Made by a program: the position numbers and the translations under genes
NCBI GenBank assembly: GCA_026129685.1
Contig: JAHCHO010000013.1
Coordinates: 47,308-111,307, forward strand
From: Fimbriimonadaceae bacterium
Lineage (GTDB): Bacteria > Armatimonadota > Fimbriimonadia > Fimbriimonadales > Fimbriimonadaceae
Length of the DNA: 64,000 bases
Direction: 5' to 3'
The notes under the pieces: model-generated
Databases searched by the model: none
Seen by the model: the letters and a program-made list of their open reading frames with translations, nothing else
Told to the model about the DNA's origin: nothing
Shown: positions 51,490 to 60,708 of the stretch, piece by piece
Position numbering within the stretch: the first letter of the stretch is position 1
Layout: every line of letters starts with the position of its first letter

Positions 51490-53687
51490 TCGGACTCGAC
51501 CACGTCTTCGTCCACCGGCACCGTCATTCGGGCCACGCTCCGACCCCCGCCGAACAACGTCTCAACCTCCATCGGCTCGATGAGCACTTCGCGAGGACGC
51601 GCCCCTTCCCGAGGACCGACGATCCCCCTCTCCTCCATCGAGTCCAGCAACCGTGAGGCGCGTTGGAATCCAATTGAAAACCGACGCTGGAGCATCGAGG
51701 TCGAGGCCTGTCCCCGGTCTGCCACCCAGCGCACCGCCTGCTCCCACAACTCGTCCACTTCCTCGTCGCCGGTGCGCCCACCACCGCGGCCGTCCTCCTG
51801 CACCACGAAGTCCGCAGGATTGAAGGCGTACTGAGGCGCCTGTTGCTCCCGCCAGAACCTGCAGACATCGTCGATCTCCTTCTCCGACACGTAGCATCCT
51901 TGAATGCGAACCGGCTTCGAAGCGTCAATCGGCAGAAACAGCATGTCGCCACGACCGATCAGCGCTTCGGCCCCCTTCTGATCCAGGATCGTTCGGGAGT
52001 CGATCTGCGACGACACCGAGAACGCGATGCGCGACGAGATGTTGGCCTTGATCGTGCCCGTGATGACGTCCACCGACGGTCGTTGGGTCGCGATCACCAG
52101 GTGAATTCCCGTTGCCCTTGCCAGTTGCGCCAGACGGCAAATGGTGGTCTCAACGTCCGCCGCCGCTTGGATCATCAGGTCGGCCAACTCATCGATGACG
52201 ACGACGATGTAGGACATCCGGTCCTGGAAGGACGCCTTCGCGTTCCACCCGTCGATGTTGCGGACCCCCGCTTCGCTCAACTGGTCGTACCGTCGGTCCA
52301 TCTCCCGCCAGACCGCCCGCAAGACCCCCGGCGCCTCCTTCACGTCCTTCACGACCGGGCAAAGCAGATGCGGGATACGGTCGAACAGGGAAAGCTCGAC
52401 TCGCTTTGGGTCGATCATCACGAACTTGAGATCCTTCGGGGTGTTCCGCATCAGGAGCGACATGATGATCGAGGCCAGCCCGATGGACTTGCCGCTGTTC
52501 GTCGCCCCGCCGATCAGCAGGTGAGGCATCTTCGTCAGATCCGCGTACCGCGTGACCCCTCCCACGTCCTGCCCCAACGAGACGACGAGCCGCGAGGCGT
52601 GTTCGAGGAACTCCTTGGTCTGGCACAACTCCCGCAGACTCACCGGCGTCCGAATCGTGTTCGGCACCTCCACCCCGATCGCCGCCTTGCCCGGGATCGG
52701 CGCTTCGACCCTGACATGAGAGGCCGCCAGGTTCATCGCGATGTTGTCCGCGAGCTGGACGATTCGGTTGACCCGGATGCCCGGACCGAGCTGGATCTCG
52801 TAGCGCGTGACCGTGGGACCGGTTGCGATCTCCACCACGTTCGCATCGATTCCGAATTCCTCGAGCGTGCCTTCAAGGGTCTCGATGTTGTGCTGCATGT
52901 CCTGCGGCGAGCGCTTGGGCTTCTCGGGCGGCTCGGCCAGCAGGGTCAGCGGCGGCAGTTGGTAACCCTCCTTCGGCGCGTTCTCCGTCATTTCGGACAG
53001 GCTGGGTTCGGCGATGTCGTGAACCACAGGCTGCCGCTTGGTCCTCGCCGGTTCGCGCGCGGGTTCTGGTTCGATGGTCGTGGCCCGAACCACCGCCTGC
53101 GACGGAATCGCACGTTCTCGCGCCGGGGCGCTCGCTTTGGGGAGGCTCACCCGTGGACCCCGCGAACGGAACTCCATCCAGAAATGGTAGAGCGGCTCGT
53201 TCAGGCACAGGATCAAGCCGATCATCCCCATCGCCCCCAAGCCGACCGGCATCGCCGCCCCTAGCAGCGACGAGAAGGCCCAGGCAAGGACGGCTCCGAA
53301 ATAGCCTCCCGTCGTCGCGATCGCCCTCGGGTCGAAGTAGTCGCCGCCGAGCGGCTGCGCCAGGGCCGCCGTTAGCGTCAAGAACATCAACAGGACGCCG
53401 AACGAAACGCGTGTGAAGCCGAGCGACTTGCGGCCCGCAATCACGAAAACCCCGATCGCCCCGATCGCGATCGGCGCGATCCAGGCCGCGCGGCCAAAGA
53501 GGGACTTGAAGAACGCGCTGAGCGCCTGACCCAACACCCCCGACTCCGAGACGGCGAGAGACACCGCCGTAACAAGGGCGAGCGCGATCAGCGACACCCC
53601 CACGACGTCCGAGGCGCGATGAGAGGGCTCGGGCAACGGCTTGCGTCCCCGGCCGGTTTTCGTGGACGCGCGGGCGTGCGTCTTCAT
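51486..53687 (-). CDS. ftsK: DNA translocase FtsK/SpoIIIE
   Basis: A 733-residue protein. A basic N-terminus precedes four or five membrane spans (about 28-165). A charged linker with Pro/Arg (about 170-255) leads to the alpha/beta motor. The Walker A motif is GGATNSGKS at about 393-401 and Walker B is YIVVVIDELADLM at about 500. ATQRPSVDVITGTIKANISSRIAFSVSSQIDSRTILD follows as in the family. A C-terminal winged-helix gamma domain is at about 640-710 (STSMLQRRFSIGFQRASRLLDSMEERGIVG), which reads KOPS/SRS-type polarity sequences. It pumps chromosomal DNA through the septum. Confidence 0.96.
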   Translation of the reverse strand: MKTHARASTKTGRGRKPLPEPSHRASDVVGVSLIALALVTAVSLAVSESGVLGQALSAFFKSLFGRAAWIAPIAIGAIGVFVIAGRKSLGFTRVSFGVLLMFLTLTAALAQPLGGDYFDPRAIATTGGYFGAVLAWAFSSLLGAAMPVGLGAMGMIGLILCLNEPLYHFWMEFRSRGPRVSLPKASAPARERAIPSQAVVRATTIEPEPAREPARTKRQPVVHDIAEPSLSEMTENAPKEGYQLPPLTLLAEPPEKPKRSPQDMQHNIETLEGTLEEFGIDANVVEIATGPTVTRYEIQLGPGIRVNRIVQLADNIAMNLAASHVRVEAPIPGKAAIGVEVPNTIRTPVSLRELCQTKEFLEHASRLVVSLGQDVGGVTRYADLTKMPHLLIGGATNSGKSIGLASIIMSLLMRNTPKDLKFVMIDPKRVELSLFDRIPHLLCPVVKDVKEAPGVLRAVWREMDRRYDQLSEAGVRNIDGWNAKASFQDRMSYIVVVIDELADLMIQAAADVETTICRLAQLARATGIHLVIATQRPSVDVITGTIKANISSRIAFSVSSQIDSRTILDQKGAEALIGRGDMLFLPIDASKPVRIQGCYVSEKEIDDVCRFWREQQAPQYAFNPADFVVQEDGRGGGRTGDEEVDELWEQAVRWVADRGQASTSMLQRRFSIGFQRASRLLDSMEERGIVGPREGARPREVLIEPMEVETLFGGGRSVARMTVPVDEDVVESD

Positions 53688-53728
53688 CCTGGAATCTCGC
53701 GTGACGCCCGTCCGTGGGCGTCGGCATC

Positions 53729-53734
53729 AGTATA
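53729..53734 (-). promoter_or_regulatory. -10 element of ftsK
   Basis: TATACT on the minus strand, 41 nt before the ftsK ATG. Together with grpE this represents the minority class with a normal leader. Confidence 0.45.
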
Positions 53735-53753
53735 GCGGACGCTCGGCCCGTCC

Positions 53754-54629
53754 CTATCGCCGCAACAACACGTCGGCCAACGCGAACGCGAAGACCCCGA
53801 GCGAAACGAACCCGTTCATGGTGAAGAAAGCCACGTTCACCTTCCGAAGGTCCTCCGGCTTGACCAGCGACTGCTCGTAGGCCAACAGGAGGGCGGCCAG
53901 CCCAACGCCTACGAAGTACGCGGGTCCCGCTCCCGCCAAGACGCCGCCAAATGCCAGCATGGCAACCGCCGCCACGTGGCAGAGACGACTCAACGCGAGC
54001 GCGGTGGGCTTACCGAGCGTCTCCGGCAAGGACCGCAAGCCGTGCGCCCTGTCAAACTCCTCGTCCTGAAGGGCGTACACGATGTCGAAGCCCGCCGTCC
54101 AGAGCATGACTCCAACGGTGATCGGCAGAATCGCCGGGTGGAGGGCGCCCGTGGTCGCGATCCAAGCTGCCGCCGGGGCGATCCCCAGACTCAGACCGAG
54201 CACGAAGTGGCAAAGCGGCGTGTAGCGCTTGGTCAGGCTATAGAACAGGGTGACACCTAGGGCGACCGGGCTGAGGGCGAGGGCCAACGGGTTCAACGCC
54301 CATGCCGATAGGAAGAACAGGACGCACGAGCCGTACAGGAACAGGTTTGCTTGGCGGAGTCCCAGCAAACCTGCGGGAAGGGCCCGAGTCTGCGTCCGAG
54401 GGTTGAGGGCATCGAGATCGCGGTCGGCGATCCGGTTATAGGCCATCGCCGCCGAACGACAACTCACCATCGCCAGCACGATCAGCCCGAACACCCGCCA
54501 AACGGGCCAGCCGTTCGCCGCCCACACCATGCCCAGCATCGCGAAAGGCAGGGCGAAGATCGAGTGCTCGATCTTGATCATTTCAAGGTACACGCGGAAC
54601 GCGCGAAACCCCTGGACGGCTTGAGCCAT
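53754..54629 (-). CDS. ubiA: UbiA family prenyltransferase (quinone biosynthesis)
   Basis: A 291-residue membrane protein with eight or nine spans. The two Asp-rich prenyl-diphosphate sites are present: NRIADRDLDALNPRTQTRALPAG at about 65-87 and ALQDEEFDRAHGLRSLPETLG at about 185-205. The first is the N-x-x-x-D-x-x-x-D type of 4-hydroxybenzoate polyprenyltransferases; the same type serves in the futalosine menaquinone route (MqnP). Which quinone is made cannot be told from this window. TACTAT ends 9 nt before the ATG. Confidence 0.92.
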   Translation of the reverse strand: MAQAVQGFRAFRVYLEMIKIEHSIFALPFAMLGMVWAANGWPVWRVFGLIVLAMVSCRSAAMAYNRIADRDLDALNPRTQTRALPAGLLGLRQANLFLYGSCVLFFLSAWALNPLALALSPVALGVTLFYSLTKRYTPLCHFVLGLSLGIAPAAAWIATTGALHPAILPITVGVMLWTAGFDIVYALQDEEFDRAHGLRSLPETLGKPTALALSRLCHVAAVAMLAFGGVLAGAGPAYFVGVGLAALLLAYEQSLVKPEDLRKVNVAFFTMNGFVSLGVFAFALADVLLRR

Positions 54630-54638
54630 TGCGCCGAA

Positions 54639-54688
54639 ATAGTACCGCCCGCGCGGACCCGGAGCGACCCCTACACCGTAGGTACCAT
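54639..54688. promoter_or_regulatory. Back-to-back -10 elements of ubiA and the M32 peptidase
   Basis: TACTAT preceded by GG on the minus strand (54639-54644) is 9 nt from the ubiA ATG. TACCAT preceded by GG on the plus strand (54683-54688) is 6 nt from the ATG at 54695. The two starts are 65 nt apart. Confidence 0.5.
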
Positions 54689-54694
54689 GTCGCC

Positions 54695-56182
54695 ATGAAA
54701 GCCCTCTCCGAACTCAAAACGAAGCTGGCCGACAACGACGCCCTGCGAGCGGCGATCGCGATGATGGACTGGGATCAGCAAACCTTCATGCCGCGCGGAT
54801 CCGCCGGGGCAAGGGCCCAGCACGTCTCGATCCTCAGCCGCATGGAGCACGAAAGCGCAACCTCCGACGAGGTCGGCCGCCTTCTCGAGCGGGCGGAGGA
54901 GGAGGTCCAGCCCGGCAGCGAGGACGCCGCCCTGCTTCGCGTGGCCAAGCGGGACTTCGACCTCAAGACCAAACTGCCCGCCGAACTGGTCGAGCGCAAG
55001 GCCAAGCTTGCCAGCATCGCCCACGAGAAGTGGGTCGAGGCCCGCAAGACCTCCAACTTCCCCGCTTTCGCCGACACGCTGGCGACAATGTTCGACATCG
55101 CCAAGGAAGAGGCCGAGCACCTCGGCTACAAGGAGCACGTCTACGACGCGCTCCTCGACCAGTACGAGGAGGGAGCCACCGCCGCCGACTGCCGTGCGAT
55201 GTTCGAGACCATCAAGGCGCCGACCGTGGCCCTCGTCCGCAAAATCCAGGAGTGCGGCCGTCAGCCGGACACTTCCCACCTCCATGGAGAATGGGAAATC
55301 GCCAAGCAGAAGGAGTTCACCGAGAAACTCGTCGAGGCGATCGGGTTCGACATGACCCGAGGACGCCAAGACGTGGCCCCCCATCCCTTCTGCACCGGCT
55401 GGTCCATCAACGACGTGCGCCTCACCACGCGCTACCAGGACTACCTTGGCGCGTCCATCTTCGGGTCGCTCCACGAGGCCGGCCACGGGATGTACGAGCA
55501 GAATTCGCCCCAGGCTTGGGACCATACCCCCCTCGCCGGCGGCGTCTCGCTCGGTCTCCACGAGAGCCAGTCGCGCCTCTGGGAGAACATCGTCGGGCGC
55601 AGCAAAGCCTTCTGGCGTTATTTCCTGCCCTCCCTACAAGCCCAGTTCCCGAGCCTCGACTTTCTCAACCTCGACTCCTTCCACTGGGCGATCAACAAGG
55701 TCGAGCCCAGTTTCATCCGGGTTGAGGCGGACGAAGTCACCTACAATCTCCACGTTTTGTTGCGGTTCGAGCTCGAATGCGACATCCTCACCGGCAAGCT
55801 GGCGGTCAGGGACCTGCCCGCCGCCTGGAACGCCAAGATGAAGGAGTATCTCGGCCTCACCCCCAAGAACGACGCCGTCGGGTGCCTCCAGGACGTCCAC
55901 TGGTCCATGGGCTCGATCGGGTACTTCCCCACCTACTCCATGGGGAACCTCCTGAGCTACCAGGTCTGGACGGCGCTCCAGAAGGACGTCCCGAACACCG
56001 ACGCCCTGATGTCCGAGGGCAAGTTCGCCCCGATCTTCGGCTGGCTCCGCGAGAAGATCTACCTCCAAGGCAAGCGGTACACCCCGAAGGACCTCGTCGT
56101 GCGCGTCACCGGCAAGCCGATCGGGGCCGAGGACTGGGTCGCCGGCATCACCGCCAAATACACCGCCCTGTACGGCGTCTAA
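54695..56182 (+). CDS. M32 family metallocarboxypeptidase (Taq type)
   Basis: A 495-residue protein of typical M32 length. The zinc motif is HEAGHGMYEQ (H260, E261, H264) with the further ligand in LHESQSRLWEN (E290). MMDWDQQTFMPRGSAGARAQHVS near the N-terminus is another family signature. Mostly helical and cytosolic. It removes C-terminal residues from peptides with broad specificity. The ATG at 54695 sits 6 nt behind a -10 box, so the mRNA is probably leaderless. A hairpin terminator follows. Confidence 0.96.
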   Translation: MKALSELKTKLADNDALRAAIAMMDWDQQTFMPRGSAGARAQHVSILSRMEHESATSDEVGRLLERAEEEVQPGSEDAALLRVAKRDFDLKTKLPAELVERKAKLASIAHEKWVEARKTSNFPAFADTLATMFDIAKEEAEHLGYKEHVYDALLDQYEEGATAADCRAMFETIKAPTVALVRKIQECGRQPDTSHLHGEWEIAKQKEFTEKLVEAIGFDMTRGRQDVAPHPFCTGWSINDVRLTTRYQDYLGASIFGSLHEAGHGMYEQNSPQAWDHTPLAGGVSLGLHESQSRLWENIVGRSKAFWRYFLPSLQAQFPSLDFLNLDSFHWAINKVEPSFIRVEADEVTYNLHVLLRFELECDILTGKLAVRDLPAAWNAKMKEYLGLTPKNDAVGCLQDVHWSMGSIGYFPTYSMGNLLSYQVWTALQKDVPNTDALMSEGKFAPIFGWLREKIYLQGKRYTPKDLVVRVTGKPIGAEDWVAGITAKYTALYGV

Positions 56183-56191
56183 CGCCTGCGC

Positions 56192-56224
56192 CACCCGGGA
56201 CGGGCCGACGGTCCGTCCCGGGTG
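56192..56224 (+). terminator. Hairpin terminator after the M32 peptidase gene
   Basis: CACCCGGGACGG (56192-56203) pairs with CCGTCCCGGGTG (56213-56224) around a 9-nt loop. It lies 9 nt after the stop codon. T-poor tail, like other terminators in this window. Confidence 0.65.
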
Positions 56225-56253
56225 TCCGTCCCGTCCCAAGGTAAAACCGGGGC

Positions 56254-57348
56254 ATGGCGCAGCCCTATGATCGCGTGTTCAATTTCTCGGCCGGACCGTG
56301 CTGTCTGCCCGTCGAAGTCCTCGAAGAGGCGCGTGACGACCTCCTGAGCTACAAGGGCCTCGGCCTGAGCGTGATGGAGATGAGCCACCGCTCGAAGCCC
56401 TTCGAGGCGATCGTCCAGAACGCCGAAGCCGACCTGCGCGCCCTCCTCGGCGTCCCCGAGGGCTACAAAGTGCTCTTCCTGCAGGGCGGGGCCAGCCTCC
56501 AGTTCACGATGATCCCGATGAGCTTCCTGCCCGCCGGTGGTTCGGCGGACTACGTCCTGACTGGCGCCTGGGGCAAAAAGGCGATCGAAGGCGCCAAACG
56601 GATCGGCACCGTCAACACGATCTACGACGCCAAACCCTCCAACTACGATCACGCGCCAAAGCTCGCTTCCTTGAACTACACCGACGGCGCCGCCTACGTC
56701 CACTTCACGAGCAACGAGACCATCCAGGGGGTGGACTTCTTCGAAGACCCGGCGGGTGATCGCGACTACGTGTGCGACGCCTCCTCGAACATCCTCTCCC
56801 GTCCGATGGACGTGAGCCAATACGCGATGCTCTACGCGGGCGCGCAGAAGAACATGGGCCCCGCCGGTGTGGTGGTCGTGATCGTGCGCGAGGAGTTCCT
56901 CGCCCGGGCGCCCGAATCCACCCACCCGATGCTCGACTACCGGCTCCAGGTCGAGAACGGCTCGCTCTACAACACGCCCCCCTGCTGGAGCATCTATGTC
57001 TGCGGCCTCGTCTACAAGTGGCTCCTCCGTACGGGCGGGCTCGCCGAGCGCGCCAAGATCAACGAGCGCAAGGCCAAGGTCCTCTACGACGCGATCGAGG
57101 CTTCCGGCGGGTTCTTCAAGCCCCACGCCAAACCCGAGAACCGCTCCTGGATGAACGTCACCTTCACCCTCCCGAGCGACGACCTCACGGCGGCGTTCTT
57201 GGCGGAGGCGAAGGGCCACGGGATGTTGGAGCTCAAGGGCCACCGCTCCGTCGGCGGCTGTCGCGCGAGCGTGTACAACGCCTTCCCCGAAGACGGTTGC
57301 CGCGCCCTCGCCGACTTCATGGCCGCCTTCGCCGCGAAGAACGGGTAA
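56254..57348 (+). CDS. serC: Phosphoserine aminotransferase
   Basis: A 364-residue class V PLP aminotransferase that makes 3-phosphoserine from 3-phosphohydroxypyruvate and glutamate. FNFSAGPCCLPVEVLEEARDDLLSYKGLGLSVMEMSHRSKPF opens the protein as in SerC. FLQGGASLQFTMIPMSF follows. The PLP lysine is K199 in YAGAQKNMGPAG, and GHRSVGGCRASVYNAFPEDG is near the C-terminus. serA and serB are not adjacent. GGTAAAAC lies just before the ATG in place of a clear SD. Confidence 0.97.
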   Translation: MAQPYDRVFNFSAGPCCLPVEVLEEARDDLLSYKGLGLSVMEMSHRSKPFEAIVQNAEADLRALLGVPEGYKVLFLQGGASLQFTMIPMSFLPAGGSADYVLTGAWGKKAIEGAKRIGTVNTIYDAKPSNYDHAPKLASLNYTDGAAYVHFTSNETIQGVDFFEDPAGDRDYVCDASSNILSRPMDVSQYAMLYAGAQKNMGPAGVVVVIVREEFLARAPESTHPMLDYRLQVENGSLYNTPPCWSIYVCGLVYKWLLRTGGLAERAKINERKAKVLYDAIEASGGFFKPHAKPENRSWMNVTFTLPSDDLTAAFLAEAKGHGMLELKGHRSVGGCRASVYNAFPEDGCRALADFMAAFAAKNG

Positions 57349-57425
57349 CCGCGGGCGTCGGCGCGGCCCTTTGGTCCCGACCCCTTGACTCTTTCGGTTT
57401 ACACCGGAACGGAGGTGCAGGGACT

Positions 57426-58463
57426 ATGGTACTTGAGGCTCTAGTAGGTTGGACGATCTTCGCACAAGACCAGACCGCGCTGGTTGAGCGCGCCGGCGTG
57501 TTTCACCGCCTCGCTCTGCGAGGCGGGAGGCCGGACGGCCCCGTGATCCCGCCGTTCGAGCCCATCGAGGCTGTACCCAATGTCTCCCAAGAGGACGGCA
57601 AAACGATCGTCCATTTCGGGGGAACTATGGTTAGGCTGGATTCCCGAACGGGTTGCGTGGACTTCTACTCTGGATCCGCCGGCTACACCCTCGACTACGT
57701 CAAGGAGCGGGGTCGGCATCGACCGGCGGTGCTGTCCGATTACGAGGTCGCGAGGTTGGCCAGGACCTACATGGGGGCGGCAGACTCACGCTTGGAGGGC
57801 GTCCTCCTTCGAAGCGTCGAAGTGCAGGACGATCCGCTCGGTACCGTGGTGGTGAGCGCCTCCCCGACGTACCGCGGAGTGCCCTTCGGCGGAAACACGC
57901 TCGCAATCTTCGAGCTTGATCCGCTCACGGGGCGGCTGAACACCTTCATGCACGGTCCGCGCATCGCCCCACCCGACTCCGTGGTCCCTCAGATCGGACT
58001 CGAGGCGGCACGGGACGTTGCGCTCGAGGAGCTGGCGCGGTTCCACGGCGCGACCCAAGTTCGGGAGATCGTGCGCCTCGAGTTGTGCATCGTCCGCCCG
58101 GTCGCCGAGACCCGGGGTCTGGATGAGTGGTTCACGCCGAGCCAACTCGCCCTCGGCGCCGCCTACCGGGGCGTCCTCGCCTACGGCGCGACCTACGGAG
58201 GGCTGGACAGCCTCATGGAGGACGGCACCCCGTTTCATCAGTACCGGACGCTGGTGGACGCGCAGACCGGCCGGGTCCTGGCGCTCTGGCACATGCGACC
58301 CCTGCTGGGCGGAGGCGGATCGGCCAAGCCCGTGCCCTTCGCGTGGAACCTCGGACCCGCCCCGATCCTCCTCGCCGGCGGCGCGTGGTCGGGGACGGTG
58401 AACGGGGCGGTGGACCTCGTCCCGCCACCACGTTCGTTCCACGCGGACCGAAGGCTCGGTTGA
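57426..58463 (+). CDS. Hypothetical PepSY/YcdB-like protein, probably truncated by a frameshift
   Basis: The frame gives 345 residues from ATG 57426, which has the best SD in the window (GGAGGTG, 9 nt upstream). There is no signal peptide. Two similar modules occur: IDYxxGxxGYTLDYVKERG…LSDYEVARLARTYMGAADSRLEGVLLRSVEVQDDPLGTVVVSASPTYRGVPFGGNTLAIFELDPLTGRLNTF, and then EAARDVALEELARF…HQYRTLVDAQTGRVLALW. They resemble PepSY-type repeats, where helix-strand pairs end in DxxTGxxL. No function known. The frame stops at TGA 58461-58463, but the next 206 nt continue convincingly in another frame (see the adjacent entry). Confidence 0.7.
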   Translation: MVLEALVGWTIFAQDQTALVERAGVFHRLALRGGRPDGPVIPPFEPIEAVPNVSQEDGKTIVHFGGTMVRLDSRTGCVDFYSGSAGYTLDYVKERGRHRPAVLSDYEVARLARTYMGAADSRLEGVLLRSVEVQDDPLGTVVVSASPTYRGVPFGGNTLAIFELDPLTGRLNTFMHGPRIAPPDSVVPQIGLEAARDVALEELARFHGATQVREIVRLELCIVRPVAETRGLDEWFTPSQLALGAAYRGVLAYGATYGGLDSLMEDGTPFHQYRTLVDAQTGRVLALWHMRPLLGGGGSAKPVPFAWNLGPAPILLAGGAWSGTVNGAVDLVPPPRSFHADRRLG

Positions 58464-58669
58464 CGGTCGGCCGCCTGAGCGTTCGCGCCGAGTTCGACGC
58501 CCGACAGGGCCTCCTCCGAACCAAGGTCGGCAAGACCTACCGCTACGGGCGCCCCAGCGACGACCTCGCGGCAGCCCTGCGTCCTCCACTAGTTGCGACG
58601 CTGGAAGCGGCCCGGCCCAGGCGCTTGCGGACGCCCCCTGGCCGGGCATCCCGAGCGGCCAAACCCTAG
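58464..58669 (+). other. Likely displaced C-terminus of the preceding gene
   Basis: In the -1 (+2) frame, LTVGRLSVRAEFDARQGLLRTKVGKTYRYGRPSDDLAAALRPPLVATLE follows directly. It reads as normal protein with alternating strands. Its TAG at 58667-58669 forms the CTAG interlock with the convergent gene's stop, the same geometry as at four other convergent junctions here. One lost base at about 58430-58463 would explain both observations. Confidence 0.6.
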
Positions 58670-60282
58670 GCCAACAACGCGTTGCCAAGCTCCAGCAGCT
58701 TTTCCGCCCCCTCCACCGTCGGGGCGTCCGCGACCACGCGCACCAGGCCAAGCTCGGTCTTCGAACCCCGGATCCAGAGGAAGCCCTCTGTGCCCGATCC
58801 GTAGAGGCGCACCTTCCACCCGAACGCCTTCCCGTGCGGGCGCTCCGGCCCCACCGTGCGCGTGTAGGAGTAGTGGAACGCGTATCGCTCCCACTCCGCC
58901 AGGCTCGCGAACGCGGTGGCAAAGCGCTCCTCCAGTCGGTTGACGAGGGCGCCCCACTCAAGGCTTGCCGTCTGCGTTCGGCTCGCGAGGGTTCGTTGCT
59001 TGGGCAGAAGCTCGGTGAATCCGAGCAGCCCCGGCCGCACCGAATCGGACGCGAACCCCAGGCCCTCCGCCGCGAGGCGGCGCAAATCCGCATCGGCCGC
59101 CGCGAGAAGCGCCCCCGCGCCGACGAGCGACCCATCCCGGCAGGTGGTGCCGGCGAAGATCGTGCCTCCGTTCGGCCCCTCGACGCCCACCACCGCCCGG
59201 TAGCCCTCCCGCTCAAGGTCCCACATCCGCGTGACCACGTTCACCTCCCCCGTTTCCACTTCCGCCACGTGCGCCCCGAACGCCCGCGCGATCTGGTGAA
59301 CCCGATAGCTCGTCGCGTCGCTGGCGACCACGGCCGGTTGTCGAGAGTCCCCCGAGCGGCGATGGACCGCGAGCGCGATCGCCGTGTTGATCGCCGCCGC
59401 CATCTGGGGCGATGGGATCGCCGCCGCCCCGGCCTCGTCCACGTAGGTCAGGTTGCCCCGGTCGGCGTCGTAATCGAACGCCAACCCGAACGCCGCGCCT
59501 TCGTCCCGTACCCGATTGGCCAGCCCGTCCAGCACGTGGGTGCCGTCCGAACGCGCCAGTTCGACATCGATCTCATGGGCCGGATTCCCGAGGTCCTCGT
59601 TCACGACCACCGTCTCGACACCGAGCTTCTCGAACACGCGCCTTGCGATCCCGCAGGCCGCGCCCCCGTTTGGATCGAGGACGATCTTCGTCCCCGCCGT
59701 CTGCCCTTGGTAGGTCTGGTGGATGAAGTCCACGTAGTGGGCGATCGCCTTCTCGCGCCACCACTCCGATTCCGGCTGTTCGGTCGGGTTCTCGCGCGGG
59801 GTTGGGCGAAAAGCGTTCGCGGCCTTGATCAGCATCCCCATCTCCGCCGCCGAGAGAAGCGCGCCGGGCGGGGCCGGGTCCACCGCGTGGGTCTCCACCC
59901 CCGTCGCGTACTTCCAGCCGTTGTTGTCCACCGGGTTGTGGCTGGCGCTCACCATCACCCCTCCGTGAGCCTCGAACAAGCGAACCGCGTGTTGCCAGAC
60001 CGGGGTGCTGACGATGCCGAGATTTAGCAGTTCGAGGCGCACCCCAAAGTCCCGGAACGCGCTCTCGATGCCCTCGGCCTGGGCGGTGACGAACGCCCGT
60101 CCGGTCGGTCGCGGGTCGCGCGCCATAGCGATGCGCGCCTCCGTCGCGGGGTTCACCTGGAGCCGCGAAGCGGCATAGCAGTACGCGTGTCGCAAAGCGA
60201 AAAGCTCGTCGTCGAGATCGACGTCCGCTCCCTGGCCCACCTTGGCGCGCACCCCCGAGTACGATTGCAGCCACTGACTCAT
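58666..60282 (-). CDS. Phosphomannomutase/phosphoglucomutase-type phosphohexomutase
   Basis: A 538-residue alpha-D-phosphohexomutase, longer than GlmM. The phosphoserine loop is MVSASHNPVDNNGWKY at about 110-125, the metal loop is FDYDADRGNLTY at about 267-278, and the sugar loop is VGVEGPNGGTIF (about 365-376) in place of the usual GEQSGH. The altered sugar loop makes the substrate uncertain; PMM/PGM or a related sugar phosphate is likely. About 60 extra residues (145-205) lie between domains 1 and 2. It is distinct from glmM in this window. Confidence 0.87.
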   Translation of the reverse strand: MSQWLQSYSGVRAKVGQGADVDLDDELFALRHAYCYAASRLQVNPATEARIAMARDPRPTGRAFVTAQAEGIESAFRDFGVRLELLNLGIVSTPVWQHAVRLFEAHGGVMVSASHNPVDNNGWKYATGVETHAVDPAPPGALLSAAEMGMLIKAANAFRPTPRENPTEQPESEWWREKAIAHYVDFIHQTYQGQTAGTKIVLDPNGGAACGIARRVFEKLGVETVVVNEDLGNPAHEIDVELARSDGTHVLDGLANRVRDEGAAFGLAFDYDADRGNLTYVDEAGAAAIPSPQMAAAINTAIALAVHRRSGDSRQPAVVASDATSYRVHQIARAFGAHVAEVETGEVNVVTRMWDLEREGYRAVVGVEGPNGGTIFAGTTCRDGSLVGAGALLAAADADLRRLAAEGLGFASDSVRPGLLGFTELLPKQRTLASRTQTASLEWGALVNRLEERFATAFASLAEWERYAFHYSYTRTVGPERPHGKAFGWKVRLYGSGTEGFLWIRGSKTELGLVRVVADAPTVEGAEKLLELGNALLA

Positions 60283-60291
60283 CTGTTCGCG

Positions 60292-60297
60292 AGTCTA
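60292..60297 (-). promoter_or_regulatory. -10 element of the phosphohexomutase gene
   Basis: TAGACT on the minus strand ends 9 nt before the ATG at 60282. Confidence 0.4.
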
Positions 60298-60328
60298 CAC
60301 CCCGGTCGGCGCGCCCGAAGGGCAACCG

Positions 60329-60637
60329 TCAGGACCCCCGGTTCCGGCGCAGGAATACGATGAGCACGATCACTCCGGCCACGAACCAACCGAGCGTGAA
60401 CAGCGAGGAGGTGCCGACGACCGCCGCCGCTCCCGGCTCGTCGCTTCCCCACCCCCTCGCGTAGAGCCAGAGCAGCACCAACCCCATCACCCCCGGCGGG
60501 ACGGCGAAGATCGTGAACAACGTGATCGCCAACTGCCGTCGGAATCGTCGCGGATCCATTTTCGCCCCGCAGTGAGGGCAACGCGTCGTGCCTTCAGGGG
60601 CTTCTTTCTCGCACTGGGGGCAGGCGGTGTTGGCCAC
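60329..60637 (-). CDS. Zinc-ribbon membrane protein
   Basis: A 102-residue protein starting at GTG 60637. The N-terminal zinc ribbon has two CxxC knuckles (CPQC at 6-9 and CPHC at 20-23). Two membrane spans follow (about 36-58 ITLFTIFAVPPGVMGLVLLWLYA and 75-97 SSLFTLGWFVAGVIVLIVFL). The function is unknown; such short zinc_ribbon_2 proteins are common membrane proteins. CATCCT ends 7 nt before the start. Confidence 0.75.
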   Translation of the reverse strand: MANTACPQCEKEAPEGTTRCPHCGAKMDPRRFRRQLAITLFTIFAVPPGVMGLVLLWLYARGWGSDEPGAAAVVGTSSLFTLGWFVAGVIVLIVFLRRNRGS

Positions 60638-60693
60638 GGTCCTAAGGATGCTCGAAACGGGCCGCCGTTCGCCGTATCCGCGACGCTCCCAAG

Positions 60694-60699
60694 TACACT
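60694..60699 (+). promoter_or_regulatory. -10 element of ppa
   Basis: TACACT ends 9 nt before the ATG at 60709; no SD sequence between. Confidence 0.45.
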
Positions 60700-60708
60700 A
60701 GGCGCCAC

